A DNA stretch of 64,000 nt from Vespa crabro. Taxonomy: Eukaryota; Arthropoda; Insecta; Hymenoptera; Vespidae. The notes under the pieces were generated by a model, which had not been told where the DNA came from, did not search any database, and saw only the letters and a program-made list of their open reading frames with translations. A program made the position numbers and the translations under genes. Shown here in pieces: positions 50,719-62,853 of this stretch (position 1 is its first letter; the number at the start of each line of letters is the position of its first letter). Location of the stretch: positions 10,188,837 to 10,252,836 of the forward strand of contig NC_060955.1 in the NCBI RefSeq assembly GCF_910589235.1. Reading direction: 5' to 3'.

Positions 50719-52075
50719 TTATATTCTTGTTATATTCTTTATTCTTCATCGATAGAATATAAAATCAATGAAATTGAACGAGATATCAACTTTTCGTTTT
50801 TCGACGATACGCGTATATGAGCGAAAAATCTCATATACGAACGAAACAATGTTAAAACTTCGATTCCAATATAAAATAGATGTTTGATCTTATGAAATGC
50901 AATGTTCTGCATCGATTGGTATCATTTTTCAAACTGTGGTTCAAGTATTACTAAAGATTTCACGAATTTAACTTCGCGTATAGCGAAATTCGCGTATGTC
51001 GATTAAGTTTTTCGATAAAAATCATATAATAACACCTATTTAAACATAGCAAACACGTTATATTCTTGTTATATTCCTTATTCTGCATCGATAGAATATA
51101 AAATCAATGAAATTGAACGAGATTTCAACTTTTCGTTTTTCGACGATACGCGTATATGAGCGAAAAATCGTATATACGATGCGAAACAATGTTAAAACTT
51201 TGATTCCAATATAAAATAGATGTTTGATCTTATGAAATGCAATGTTCTGCATCGATTGGTAACATTTTTCAAACTGTGGCGCAAGTATTACAAAAGATTT
51301 CACGAATTTAACTTCGCGTATAGCGAAATTCGCGTATGTCGATAAAGTTTTTCGATAAAAATCATATGAAAACGACTATTTAAACATAGCAAAAACGTTA
51401 TTTTCATGTTATATTCTTTATTCTTCATCGATAGAATATAAAATCAATGAAATTGAACGAGATATCAACTTTTCGTTTTTCGACGATACGCGTATATGAG
51501 CGAAAAATCTCATATACGAACGAAACAATGTTAAAACTTCGATTCCAATATAAAATAGATGTTTGATCTTATGAAATGCAATGTTCTGCATCGATTGGTA
51601 ACATTTTTCAAACTGTGGCGCAAGTATTACTAAAGATTTCACGAATTTAACTTCGCATATAGCGAAATTCGCGTATGTCGATAAAGTTTTTCGATAAAAA
51701 TCATATGAAAACGACTATTTAAACATAGCAAAAACGTTATTTTCATGTTATATTCTTTATTCTTCATCGATAGAATATAAAATCAATGAAATTGAACGAG
51801 ATATCAACTTTTCGTTTTTCGACGATACGCGTATATGAGCGAAAAATCTCATATACGAACGAAACAATGTTAAAACTTCGATTCCAATATAAAATAGATG
51901 TTTGATCTTATGAAATGCAATGTTCTGCATCGATTGGTAACATTTTTCAAACTGTGGCGCAAGTATTACTAATGATTTCACGAAATTAACTTCGCGTATA
52001 GCGAAATTCGCGTATGTCGATTAAGTTTTTCGATAAAAATCATATGAAAACGCCTAATTAAACATAGCAAACACT
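50719..52075 (+). repeat. Copy of 47680-48.95 kb (offset 3039)
   Basis: Units start at 50719 B, 51058 A, 51398 B and 51737 B. 'ggttcaag', 'catataataacacc' and 'gttatattcctta' identify it with 47680-48697. The right part of unit 51737 has 'actaatgattt' and is followed by 'aaacactttat', linking it to 39565 and 53432 instead. The copy therefore ends inside this unit. Confidence 0.87.
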
Positions 52076-53770
52076 TTATATTTTTGTTATATTCTTTATT
52101 CTGCATCGATAGAATATAAAATCAATGAAATTGAACGAGATTTCAACTTTTCGTTTTTCGACGAAACGCGTATATGAGCGAAAAATCGTAATACGATGCG
52201 AAACAATGTTAAAACTTTGATTCCAATATAAAATAGATGTTTGATCTTATGAAATGCAATGTTCTGAATCGATTGGTAACATTTTTCAAACTGTGGCGCA
52301 AGTATTACTAAAGATTTCACGAAATTAACTTCGCGTATAGCGAAATTCGCGTATGTCGATTAAGTTTTTCGATAAAAATCATATGAAAACGCCTATTTAA
52401 ACATAGCAAACACGTTATATTCTTGTTATATTCTTTATTCTGCATCGATAGAATATAAAATCAATGAAATTGAACGAGATATCTACTTTTCGTTTTTCGA
52501 CGATACGCGTATATGAGCGAAAAATCTCATATACGAACGAAACAATGTTAAAACTTCGATTCCAATATAAAATAGATGTTTGATCTTATGAAATGCAATG
52601 TTCTGCATCGATTGGTAACATTTTTCAAACTGTGGCGCAAGTATTACTAAAGATTTCACGAAATTAACTTCGCGTAAAGCGAAATTCGCGTATGTCGATT
52701 AAGTTTTTCGATAAAAATCATATGAAAACGCCTATTTAAACATAGCAAACACGTTATATTCTTGTTATATTCTTTATTCTGCATCGATAGAATATAAAAT
52801 CAATGAAATTGAACGAGATTTCAACTTTTCGTTTTTCGACGAAACGCGTATATGAGCGAAAAATCGTAATACGATGCGAAACAATGATAAAACTTTGATT
52901 CCAATATAAAATAGATGTTTGATCTTATGAAATGCAATGTTCTGAATCGATTGGTAACATTTTTCAAACTGTGGCGCAAGTATTACTAAAGATTTCACGA
53001 AATTAACTTCGCGTATAGCGAAATTCGCGTATGTCGATTAAGTTTTTCGATAAAAATCATATGAAAACGACTATTTAAACATAGCAAAAACGTTATTTTC
53101 ATGTTATATTCTTTATTCTTCATCGATAGAATATAAAATCAATGAAATTGAACGAGATATCAACTTTTCGTTTTTCGACGATACGCGTATATGAGCGAAA
53201 AATCTCATATACGAACGAAACAATGTTAAAACTTCGATTCCAATATAAAATAGATGTTTGATCTTATGAAATGCAATGTTCTGCATCGATTGGTAACATT
53301 TTTCAAACTGTGGCGCAAGTATTACTAAAGATTTCACGAATTTAACTTCGCATATAGCGAAATTCGCGTATGTCGATAAAGTTTTTCGATAAAAATCATA
53401 TGAAAACGACTATTTAAACATAGCAAAAACGTTATTTTCATGTTATATTCTTTATTCTTCATCGATAGAATATAAAATCAATGAAATTGAACGAGATATC
53501 AACTTTTCGTTTTTCGACGATACGCGTATATGAGCGAAAAATCTCATATACGAACGAAACAATGTTAAAACTTCGATTCCAATATAAAATAGATGTTTGA
53601 TCTTATGAAATGCAATGTTCTGCATCGATTGGTAACATTTTTCAAACTGTGGCGCAAGTATTACTAATGATTTCACGAAATTAACTTCGCGTATAGCGAA
53701 ATTCGCGTATGTCGATTAAGTTTTTCGATAAAAATCATATGAAAACGCCTAATTAAACATAGCAAACACT

Positions 53771-54092
53771 TTATATTTTTGTTATATACTTTATTCTTCA
53801 TCGATAGAATATAAAATCAATGAAATTGAACGAGATTTCAACTTTTCGTTTTTCGACGATACGCGTATATGAGCGAAAAATCTCATATACGAACGAAACA
53901 ATGTTAAAACTTCGATACCAATATAAAATAGATGTTTGATCTTATGAAATGCAATGTTCTGCATCGATTGGTAACATTTTTCAAACTGTGGCGCAAGTAA
54001 TACTAAAGAATTCACGAAATTAACTTCGCGTATGCCGATTAAGTTTTTCGATAAAACCATATGAAAACGCCTATTTAAACATAGCAAACACG
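53771..54092 (+). repeat. Short monomer (322 bp), 16-bp deletion plus 1-bp loss
   Basis: Deletion near 54022-54036 followed by 'ccgattaag'. A further base is missing in 'ataaaaccat' at about 54051-54060. Counterpart of 39904. Confidence 0.9.
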
Positions 54093-54123
54093 TTATATTC
54101 TTGTTATATTCTTTATTCTGCAT
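53791..54123 (-). other. Open frame (110 codons) created by the 16-bp deletion, not called a gene
   Basis: Here the 16-bp deletion and a 1-bp loss in unit 53771 bring two minus-strand frames into phase. A similar accident, the one-base loss 'aatataaatcaatg', gives 102 codons at 32136-32444. These frames arise from indels in the satellite, which argues against selection for a protein. Confidence 0.8.
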
Positions 54124-56126
54124 CGATAGAATATAAAATCAATGAAATTGAACGAGATTTCAACTTTTCGTTTTTCGACGAAACGCGTATATGAGCGAAA
54201 AATCGTAATACGATGCGAAACAATGTTAAAACTTTGATTCCAATATAAAATAGATGTTTGATCTTATGAAATGCAATGTTCTGAATCGATTGGTAACATT
54301 TTTCAAACTGTGGCGCAAGTATTACTAAAGATTTCACGAAATTAACTTCGCGTATAGCGAAATTCGCGTATGTCGATTAAGTTTTTCGATAAAAATCATA
54401 TGAAAACGCCTATTTAAACATAGCAAACACGTTATATTCTTGTTATATTCTTTATTCTGCATCGATAGAATATAAAATCAATGAAATTGAACGAGATATC
54501 TACTTTTCGTTTTTCGACGATACGCGTATATGAGCGAAAAATCTCATATACGAACGAAACAATGTTAAAACTTCGATTCCAATATAAAATAGATGTTTGA
54601 TCTTATGAAATGCAATGTTCTGCATCGATTGGTAACATTTTTCAAACTGTGGCGCAAGTATTACTAAAGATTTCACGAAATTAACTTCGCGTAAAGCGAA
54701 ATTCGCGTATGTCGATTAAGTTTTTCGATAAAAATCATATGAAAACGCCTAATTAAACATAGCAAACACGTTATATTCTTGTTATATTCTTTATTCTGCA
54801 TCGATAGAATATAAAATCAATGAAATTGAACGAGATTTCAACTTTTCGTTTTTCGACGAAACGCGTATATGAGCGAAAAATCGTAATACGATGCGAAACA
54901 ATGATAAAACTTTGATTCCAATATAAAATAGATGTTTGATCTTATGAAATGCAATGTTCTGAATCGATTGGTAACATTTTTCAAACTGTGGCGCAAGTAT
55001 TACTAAAGATTTCACGAAATTAACTTCGCGTAAAGCGAAATTCGCGTATGTCGATTAAGTTTTTCGATAAAAATCATATGAAAGCGCCTATTTAAACATA
55101 GCAAACACGTTATATTCTTGTTATATTCTTTATTCTGCATCGATAGAATATAAAATCAATGAAATTGAACGAGATTTCAACTTTTCGTTTTTCGACGAAA
55201 CGCGTATATGAGCGAAAAATCGTAATACGATGCGAAACAATGTTAAAACTTTGATTCCAATATAAAATAGATGTTTGATCTTATGAAATGCAATGTTCTG
55301 AATCGATTGGTAACATTTTTCAAACTGTGGCGCAAGTATTACTAAAGATTTCACGAAATTAACTTCGCGTATAGCGAAATTCGCGTATGTCGATTAAGTT
55401 TTTCGATAAAAATCATATGAAAACGCCTATTTAAACATAGCAAACACGTTATATTCTTGTTATATTCTTTATTCTGCATCGATAGAATATAAAATCAATG
55501 AAATTGAACGAGATATCTACTTTTCGTTTTTCGACGATACGCGTATATGAGCGAAAAATCTCATATACGAACGAAACAATGTTAAAACTTCGATTCCAAT
55601 ATAAAATAGATGTTTGATCTTATGAAATGCAATGTTCTGCATCGATTGGTAACATTTTTCAAACTGTGGCGCAAGTATTACTAAAGATTTCACGAAATTA
55701 ACTTCGCGTAAAGCGAAATTCGCGTATGTCGATTAAGTTTTTCGATAAAAATCATATGAAAACGCCTATTTAAACATAGCAAACACGTTATATTCTTGTT
55801 ATATTCTTTATTCTGCATCGATAGAATATAAAATCAATGAAATTGAACGAGATTTCAACTTTTCGTTTTTCGACGAAACGCGTATATGAGCGAAAAATCG
55901 TAATACGATGCGAAACAATGATAAAACTTTGATTCCAATATAAAATAGATGTTTGATCTTATGAAATGCAATGTTCTGAATCGATTGGTAACATTTTTCA
56001 AACTGTGGCGCAAGTATTACTAAAGATTTCACGAAATTAACTTCGCGTATAGCGAAATTCGCGTATGTCGATTAAGTTTTTCGATAAAAATCATATGAAA
56101 ACGCCTATTTAAACATAGCAAACACG

Positions 56127-56450
56127 TTATATTCTTGTTATATTCTTTATTCTGCATCGATAGAATATAAAATCAATGAAATTGAACGAGATTTCAACTT
56201 TTCGTTTTTCGACGATACGCGTATATGAGCGAAAAATCGTATATACGATGCGAAACAATGTTAAAACTTTGATTCCAATACAAAATAGATGTTTGATCTT
56301 ATGAAATGCAATGTTCTGCATCGATTGGTAACATTTTTCAAACTGTGGCGCAAGTATTACAAAAGATTTCACGAAATTAACATCGCGTATGCCGATTACG
56401 TTTTTCGATAAAAATCATATGAAAACGCCTATTTAAACATAGCAAACACG
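56127..56450 (+). repeat. Short monomer (324 bp), 16-bp deletion
   Basis: 'aacatcgcgtatgccg' near 56380-56395 followed by 'attacg'. The 'catcg' substitution shows a background related to 43623 and 43963, which are not deleted. Confidence 0.92.
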
Positions 56451-57469
56451 TTATATTCTTGTTATATTCTTTATTCTGCATCGATAGAATATAAAATCAA
56501 TGAAATTGAACGAGATATCTACTTTTCGTTTTTCGACGATACGCGTATATGAGCGAAAAATCTCATATACGAACGAAACAATGTTAAAACTTCGATTCCA
56601 ATATAAAATAGATGTTTGATCTTATGAAATGCAATGTTCTGCGTCGATTGGTAACATTTTTCAAACTGTGGCGCAACTATTACTAAAGATTTCACGAAAT
56701 TAACTTCGCGTATAGCGAAATTCGCGTATGTCGGTTAAGTTTTTCGATAAAAATCATATGAAAACGCCTATTTAAACATAGCAAACACGTTATATTCTTG
56801 TTATATTCTTTATTCTGCATCGATAGAATATAAAATCAATGAAATTGAACGAGATTTCAACTTTTCGTTTTTCGACGATACGCGTATATGAGCGAAAAAT
56901 CGTATATACGATGCGAAACAATGTTAAAACTTTGATTCCAATATAAAATAGATGTTTGATCTTATGAAATGCAATGTTCTGCATCGATTGGTATCATTTT
57001 TCAAACTGTGGCTCAAGTATTACTAAAGATTTCACGAATTTAACTTCGCGTATAGCGAAATTCGCGTATGTCGATTAAGTTTTTCGATAAAAATCATATG
57101 AAAACGATTATTTAAACATAGCAAAAACGTTATTTTCTTGTTATATTCTTTATTTTTCATCGATAGAATATAAAATCAATGAAATTGAAGGAGATTTCAA
57201 CTTTTCGTTTTTCGACGATACGCGTATATGAGCGAAAAATCGTATATGCGATGCGAAACAATGTTAAAACTTAGATTCCAATATAAAATAGATGTTTGAT
57301 CTTATGAAATGCAATGTTCTGCATCGATTGGTAACATTTTTCAAACTGTGGCGCAAGTATTACAAAAGATTTCACGAATTTAACTTCGCGTATAGCGAAA
57401 TTCGCGTATGTCGATTAAGTTTTTCGATAAAAATCATATGAAAACGCCTATTTAAACATAGCAAACACG
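56127..57469 (+). repeat. Satellite block, monomers 56127-57130
   Basis: Units start at 56127 A (short), 56451 B, 56790 A and 57130 A. Unit 56127 has 'ccaatacaaaatag' (also in 42603), 'aattaacatcg', the 16-bp deletion and 'gccgattacg'. Unit 56451 has 'ctgcgtcgattgg'. Unit 57130 has 'gaaggagattt', 'tatgcgatg' and 'cttagattcc', shared with 41244 and 59830. Confidence 0.86.
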
Positions 57470-60400
57470 TTATATTCTTGTTATATTCTTTATTCTGCAT
57501 CGATAGAATATAAAATCAATGAAATTGAACGAGATTTCAACTTTTCGTTTTTCGACGAAACGCGTATATGAGCGAAAAATCTCATATACGAACGAAACAA
57601 TGATAAAACTTCGATTCCAATATAAAATAGATGTTTGATCTTATGAAATGCAATGTTCTGCATCGATTGGTAACATTTTTCAAACTGTGGCGCAACTATT
57701 ACTAAAGATTTCACGAAATTAACTTCGCGTATAGCGAAATTCGCGTATGTCGATTAAGTTTTTCGATAAAAATCATATGAAAACGCCTATTTAAACATAG
57801 CAAACACGTTATATTCTTGTTATATTCTTTATTCTGCATCGATAGAATATAAAATCAATGAAATTGAACGAGATTTCAACTTTTCGTTTTTCGACGAAAC
57901 GCGTATATGACCGAAAAATCGTATATACGATGTGAAACAATGTTAAAACTTTGATTCCAATATAAAATAGATGTTTGATCTTATGAAATGCAATGTTCTG
58001 AATCGATTGGTAACATTTTTCAAACTGTGGCGCAAGTATTACTAAAGATTTCACGAAATTAACTTCGCGTATAGCGAAATTCGCGTATGTCGATTAAGTT
58101 TTTCGATAAAAATCATATGAAAACGCCTATTTAAACATAGCAAACACGTTAATTTCTTGTTATATTCTTTGTTCTGCATCGATAGAATATAAAATCAATG
58201 AAATTCAACGAGATATCTACTTTTCGTTTTTCGACGATACGCGTATATGAGCGAAAAATCTCATATACGAACGAAACAATGTTAAAACTTCGATTCCAAT
58301 ATAAAATAGATGTATGATCTTATGAAATGCAATGTTCTGCATCGATTGGTAACATTTTTCAAACTGTGGCGCAACTATTACTAAAGATTTCACGAAATTA
58401 ACTTCGCGTATGTCGGTTAAGTTTTTCGATAAAAATCATATGAAAACGCCTATTTAAACATAGCAAACACGTTATATTCTTGTTATATTCTTTATTCTGC
58501 ATCGATAGAATATAAAATCAATGAAATTGAACGAGATTTCAACTTTTCGTTTTTCGACGATACGCGTATATGAGCGAAAAATCGTATATACGATGCGAAA
58601 CAATGTTAAAACTTTGATTCCAATATAAAATAGATGTTTGATCTTATGAAATGCAATGTTCTGCATCGATTGGTAACATTTTTCAAACTGTGGCGCAAGT
58701 ATTACAAAAGATTTCACGAAATTAACTTCGCGTATAGCGAAATTCGCGTATGCCGATTACGTTTTTCGATAAAAATCATATGAAAACGCCTATTTAAACA
58801 TAGCAAACACGTTATATTCTTGTTATATTCTTTATTCTGCATCGATAGAATATAAAATCAATGAAATTGAACGAGATATCTACTTTTCGTTTTTCGACGA
58901 TACGCGTATATGAGCGAAAAATCTCATATACGAACGAAACAATGTTAAAACTTCGATTCCAATATAAAATAGATGTTTGATCTTATGAAATGCAATGTTC
59001 TGCATCGATTGGTAACATTTTTCAAACTGTGGCACAACTATTACTAAAGATTTCACGAAATTAACTTCGCGTATAGCGAAATTCGCGTATGCCGATTACG
59101 TTTTTCGATAAAAATCATATGAAAACGCCTATTTAAACATAGTAAAAACGTTATATTCTTGTTATATTCTTTATTCTGCATCGATAGAATATAAAATCAA
59201 TGAAATTGAACGAGATTTCAACTTTTCGTTTTTCGACGATACGCGTATATGAGCGAAAAATCGTATATACGATGCGAAACAATGTTAAAACTTAGATTCC
59301 AATATAAAATAGATGTTTGATCTTATGAAATGCAATGTTCTGCATCGATTGGTAACATTTTTCAAACTGTGGCGCAACTATTACTAAAGATTTCACGAAA
59401 TTAACTTCGCGTATAGCGAAATTCGCGTATGCCGATTACGTTTTTCGATAAAAATCATATGAAAACGCCTATTTAAACATAGTAAATAGTTATATTCTTG
59501 TTATATTCTTTATTCTGCATCGATAGAATATAAAATCAATGAAATTGAACGAGATTTCAACTTTTCGTTTTTCGACGATACGCGTATATGAGCGAAAAAT
59601 CGTATATACGATGCGAAACAATGTTAAAACTTTGATTCCAATATAAAATAGATGTTTGATCTTATGAAATGCAATGTTCTGCATCGATTGGTATCATTTT
59701 TCAAACTGTGGCTCAAGTATTACTAAAGATTTCACGAAATTAACTTCGCGTATAGCGAAATTCGCGTATGCCGATTACGTTTTTCGATAAAAATCATATG
59801 AAAACGCCTATTTAAACATAGTAAAAACGTTATCTTCTTGTTATATTCTTTATTCTGCATCGATAGAATATAAAATCAATGAAATTGAAGGAGATTTCAA
59901 CTTTTCGTTTTTCGACGATACGCGTATATGAGCGAAAAATCGTATATGCGATGCGAAACAATGTTAAAACTTAGATTCCAATATAAAATAGATGTTTGAT
60001 CTTATGAAATGCAATGTTCTGCATCGATTGGTAACATTTTTCAAACTGTGGCGCAAGTATTACAAAAGATTTCACGAATTTTACTTCGCGTATAGCGAAA
60101 TTCGCGTATGTCGATTAAGTTTTTCGATAAAAATCATATGAAAACGCCTATTTAAACATAGCAAACACTTTATATTCTTGTTATATTCTTTATTCTGCAT
60201 CGATAGAATATAAAATCAATGAAATTGAACGAGATTTCAACTTTTCGTTTTTCGACGAAACGCGTATATGAGCGAAAAATCGTATATACGATGCGAAACA
60301 ATGTTAAAACTTTGATTCCAATATAAAATAGATGTTTGATCTTATGAAATGCAATGTTCTGAATCGATTGGTAACATTTTTCAAACTGTGGCGCAAGTAT

Positions 60401-60509
60401 TACTAAAGATTTCACGAAATTAACTTCGCGTATAGCGAAATTCGCGTATGTCGATTAAGTTTTTCGATAAAAATCATATGAAAACGCCTATTTAAACATA
60501 GCAAACACG
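57470..60509 (+). repeat. Nine-monomer period, copy 1
   Basis: Units start at 57470 B, 57809 A, 58149 B (short), 58472 A, 58812 B, 59151 A, 59490 A, 59830 A and 60170 A. Units 57470, 57809, 58149 and 58472 match 60510, 60849, 61189 and 61512 at 3040-bp offset. Shared marks are 'aatgataaaac' in a B unit, 'tatgaccg', 'gatgtgaaac', 'gttaatttcttg', 'tttgttctgc', 'atgtatgatc' and the 16-bp deletion. The left copy has one extra B unit (58812) compared with the right, where 61512 is followed directly by the counterpart of 59151. Confidence 0.89.
58149..58471 (+). repeat. Short monomer (323 bp), 16-bp deletion
   Basis: Deletion near 58400-58415 followed by 'ggttaag', on the 'gttaatttcttg' type B background. 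The related unit 41924 is not deleted. Confidence 0.92.
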
Positions 60510-61188
60510 TTATATTCTTGTTATATTCTTTATTCTGCATCGATAGAATATAAAATCAATGAAATTGAACGAGATTTCAACTTTTCGTTTTTCGACGAAA
60601 CGCGTATATGAGCGAAAAATCTCATATACGAACGAAACAATGATAAAACTTCGATTCCAATATAAAATAGATGTTTGATCTTATGAAATGCAATGTTCTG
60701 CATCGATTGGTAACATTTTTCAAACTGTGGCGCAACTATTACTAAAGATTTCACGAAATTAACTTCGCGTATAGCGAAATTCGCGTATGTCGATTAAGTT
60801 TTTCGATAAAAATCATATGAAAACACCTATTTAAACATAGCAAACACGTTATATTCTTGTTATATTCTTTATTCTGCATCGATAGAATATAAAATCAATG
60901 AAAATGAACGAGATTTCAACTTTTCGTTTTTCGACGAAACGCGTATATGACCGAAAAATCGTATATACGATGTGAAACAATGTTAAAACTTTGATTCCAA
61001 TATAAAATAGATGTTTGATCTTATGAAATGCAATGTTCTGAATCGATTGGTAACATTTTTCAAACTGTGGCGCAAGTATTACTAAAGATTTCACGAAATT
61101 AACTTCGCGTATAGCGAAATTCGCGTATGTCGATTAAGTTTTTCGATAAAAATCATATGAAAACGCCTATTTAAACATAGCAAACACG

Positions 61189-61511
61189 TTAATTTCTTGT
61201 TATATTCTTTGTTCTGCATCGATAGAATATAAAATCAATGAAATTCAACGAGATATCTACTTTTCGTTTTTCGACGATACGCGTATATGAGCGAAAAATC
61301 TCATATACGAACGAAACAATGTTAAAACTTCGATTCCAATATAAAATAGATGTATGATCTTATGAAATGCAATGTTCTGCATCGATTGGTAACATTTTTC
61401 AAACTGTGGCGCAACTATTACTAAAGATTTCACGAAATTAACTTCGCGTATGTCGGTTAAGTTTTTCGATAAAAATCATATGAAAACGCCTATTTAAACA
61501 TAGCAAACACG
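61189..61511 (+). repeat. Short monomer (323 bp), 16-bp deletion
   Basis: Deletion near 61440-61455 followed by 'ggttaag'. Copy of 58149 at 3040-bp offset. Confidence 0.92.
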
Positions 61512-62530
61512 TTATATTCTTGTTATATTCTTTATTCTGCATCGATAGAATATAAAATCAATGAAATTGAACGAGATTTCAACTTTTCGTTTTTCGACGA
61601 TACGCGTATATGAGCGAAAAATCGTATATACGATGCGAAACAATGTTAAAACTATGATTCCAATATAAAATAGATGTTTGATCTTATGAAATGCAATGTT
61701 CTGCATCGATTGGTAACATTTTTCAAACTGTGGCGCAAGTATTACAAAAGATTTCACGAAATTAACTTCGCGTATAGCGAAATTCGCGTATGCCGATTAC
61801 GTTTTTCGATAAAAATCATATGAAAACGCCTATTTAAACATAGTAAAAACGTTATATTCTTGTTATATTCTTTATTCTGCATCGATAGAATATAAAATCA
61901 ATGAAATTGAACGAGATTTCAACTTTTCGTTTTTCGACGATACGCGTATATGAGCGAAAAATCGTATATACGATGCGAAACAATGTTAAAACTTAGATTC
62001 CAATATAAAATAGATGTTTGATCTTATGAAATGCAATGTTCTGCATCGATTGGTAACATTTTTCAAACTGTGGCGCAAGTATTACTAAAGATTTCACGAA
62101 ATTAACTTCGCGTATAGCGAAATTCGCGTATGCCGATTACGTTTTTCGATAAAAATCATATGAAAACGCCTATTTAAACATAGTAAATAGTTATATTCTT
62201 GTTATATTCTTTATTCTGCATCGATAGAATATAAAATCAATGAAATTGAACGAGATTTCAACTTTTCGTTTTTCGACGAAACGCGTATATGACCGAAAAA
62301 TCGTATATACGATGTGAAACAATGTTAAAACTTTGATTCCAATATAAAATAGATGTTTGATCTTATGAAATGCAATGTTCTGAATCGATTGGTAACATTT
62401 TTCAAACTGTGGCGCAAGTATTACTAAAGATTTCACGAAATTAACTTCGCGTATAGCGAAATTCGCGTATGTCGATTAAGTTTTTCGATAAAAATCATAT
62501 GAAAACGCCTATTTAAACATAGCAAACACG

Positions 62531-62853
62531 TTAATTTCTTGTTATATTCTTTGTTCTGCATCGATAGAATATAAAATCAATGAAATTCAACGAGATATCT
62601 ACTTTTCGTTTTTCGACGATACGCGTATATGAGCGAAAAATCTCATATACGAACGAAACAATGTTAAAACTTAGATTCCAATATAAAATGGATGTATGAT
62701 CTTATGAAATGCAATGTTCTGCATCGATTGGTAACATTTTTCAAACTGTGGCGCAACTATTACTAAAGATTTCACGAAATTAACTTCGCGTATGTCGGTT
62801 AAGTTTTTCGATAAAAATCATATGAAAACGCCTATTTAAACATAGTAAACACG
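62531..62853 (+). repeat. Short monomer (323 bp), 16-bp deletion
   Basis: Deletion near 62783-62798 followed by 'ggttaag'. Third copy of the 58149-type unit. Confidence 0.92.

Larger units (their letters stand above)
52076..56126 (+). repeat. Trimer array (A'-B-A', ~1017 bp), three copies with an inserted B triplet
   Basis: Trimers start at 52076, 54093 and 55110, with units 52076/52415/52754, 54093/54432/54771 and 55110/55449/55788. In each, unit 1 is A' with 'gaaacgcg', 'cgtaatacg' and 'gaatcgattgg'; unit 2 is B with 'gatatctac' and 'cgtaaagcg'; unit 3 is A' with 'aatgataaaac'. Three B units (53093, 53432, 53771) separate the first two trimers and copy 51398-52.07 kb and 39904. Unit 53771 is short (16-bp deletion) and is followed by 'ataaaaccat'. 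Confidence 0.9.
60510..62853 (+). repeat. Nine-monomer period, copy 2, with a third partial copy
   Basis: Units start at 60510 B, 60849 A, 61189 B (short), 61512 A, 61852 A, 62191 A and 62531 B (short). Units 62191-62853 repeat the pair 60849-61511 again ('tatgaccg', 'gatgtgaaac', 'gttaatttcttg', deletion), joined after the 'catagtaaatag' boundary otherwise seen before 59490. Private bases include 'gaaaatgaacg' and 'gaaaacacc' around 60849 and 'aaaatggatg' in 62531. Confidence 0.89.
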
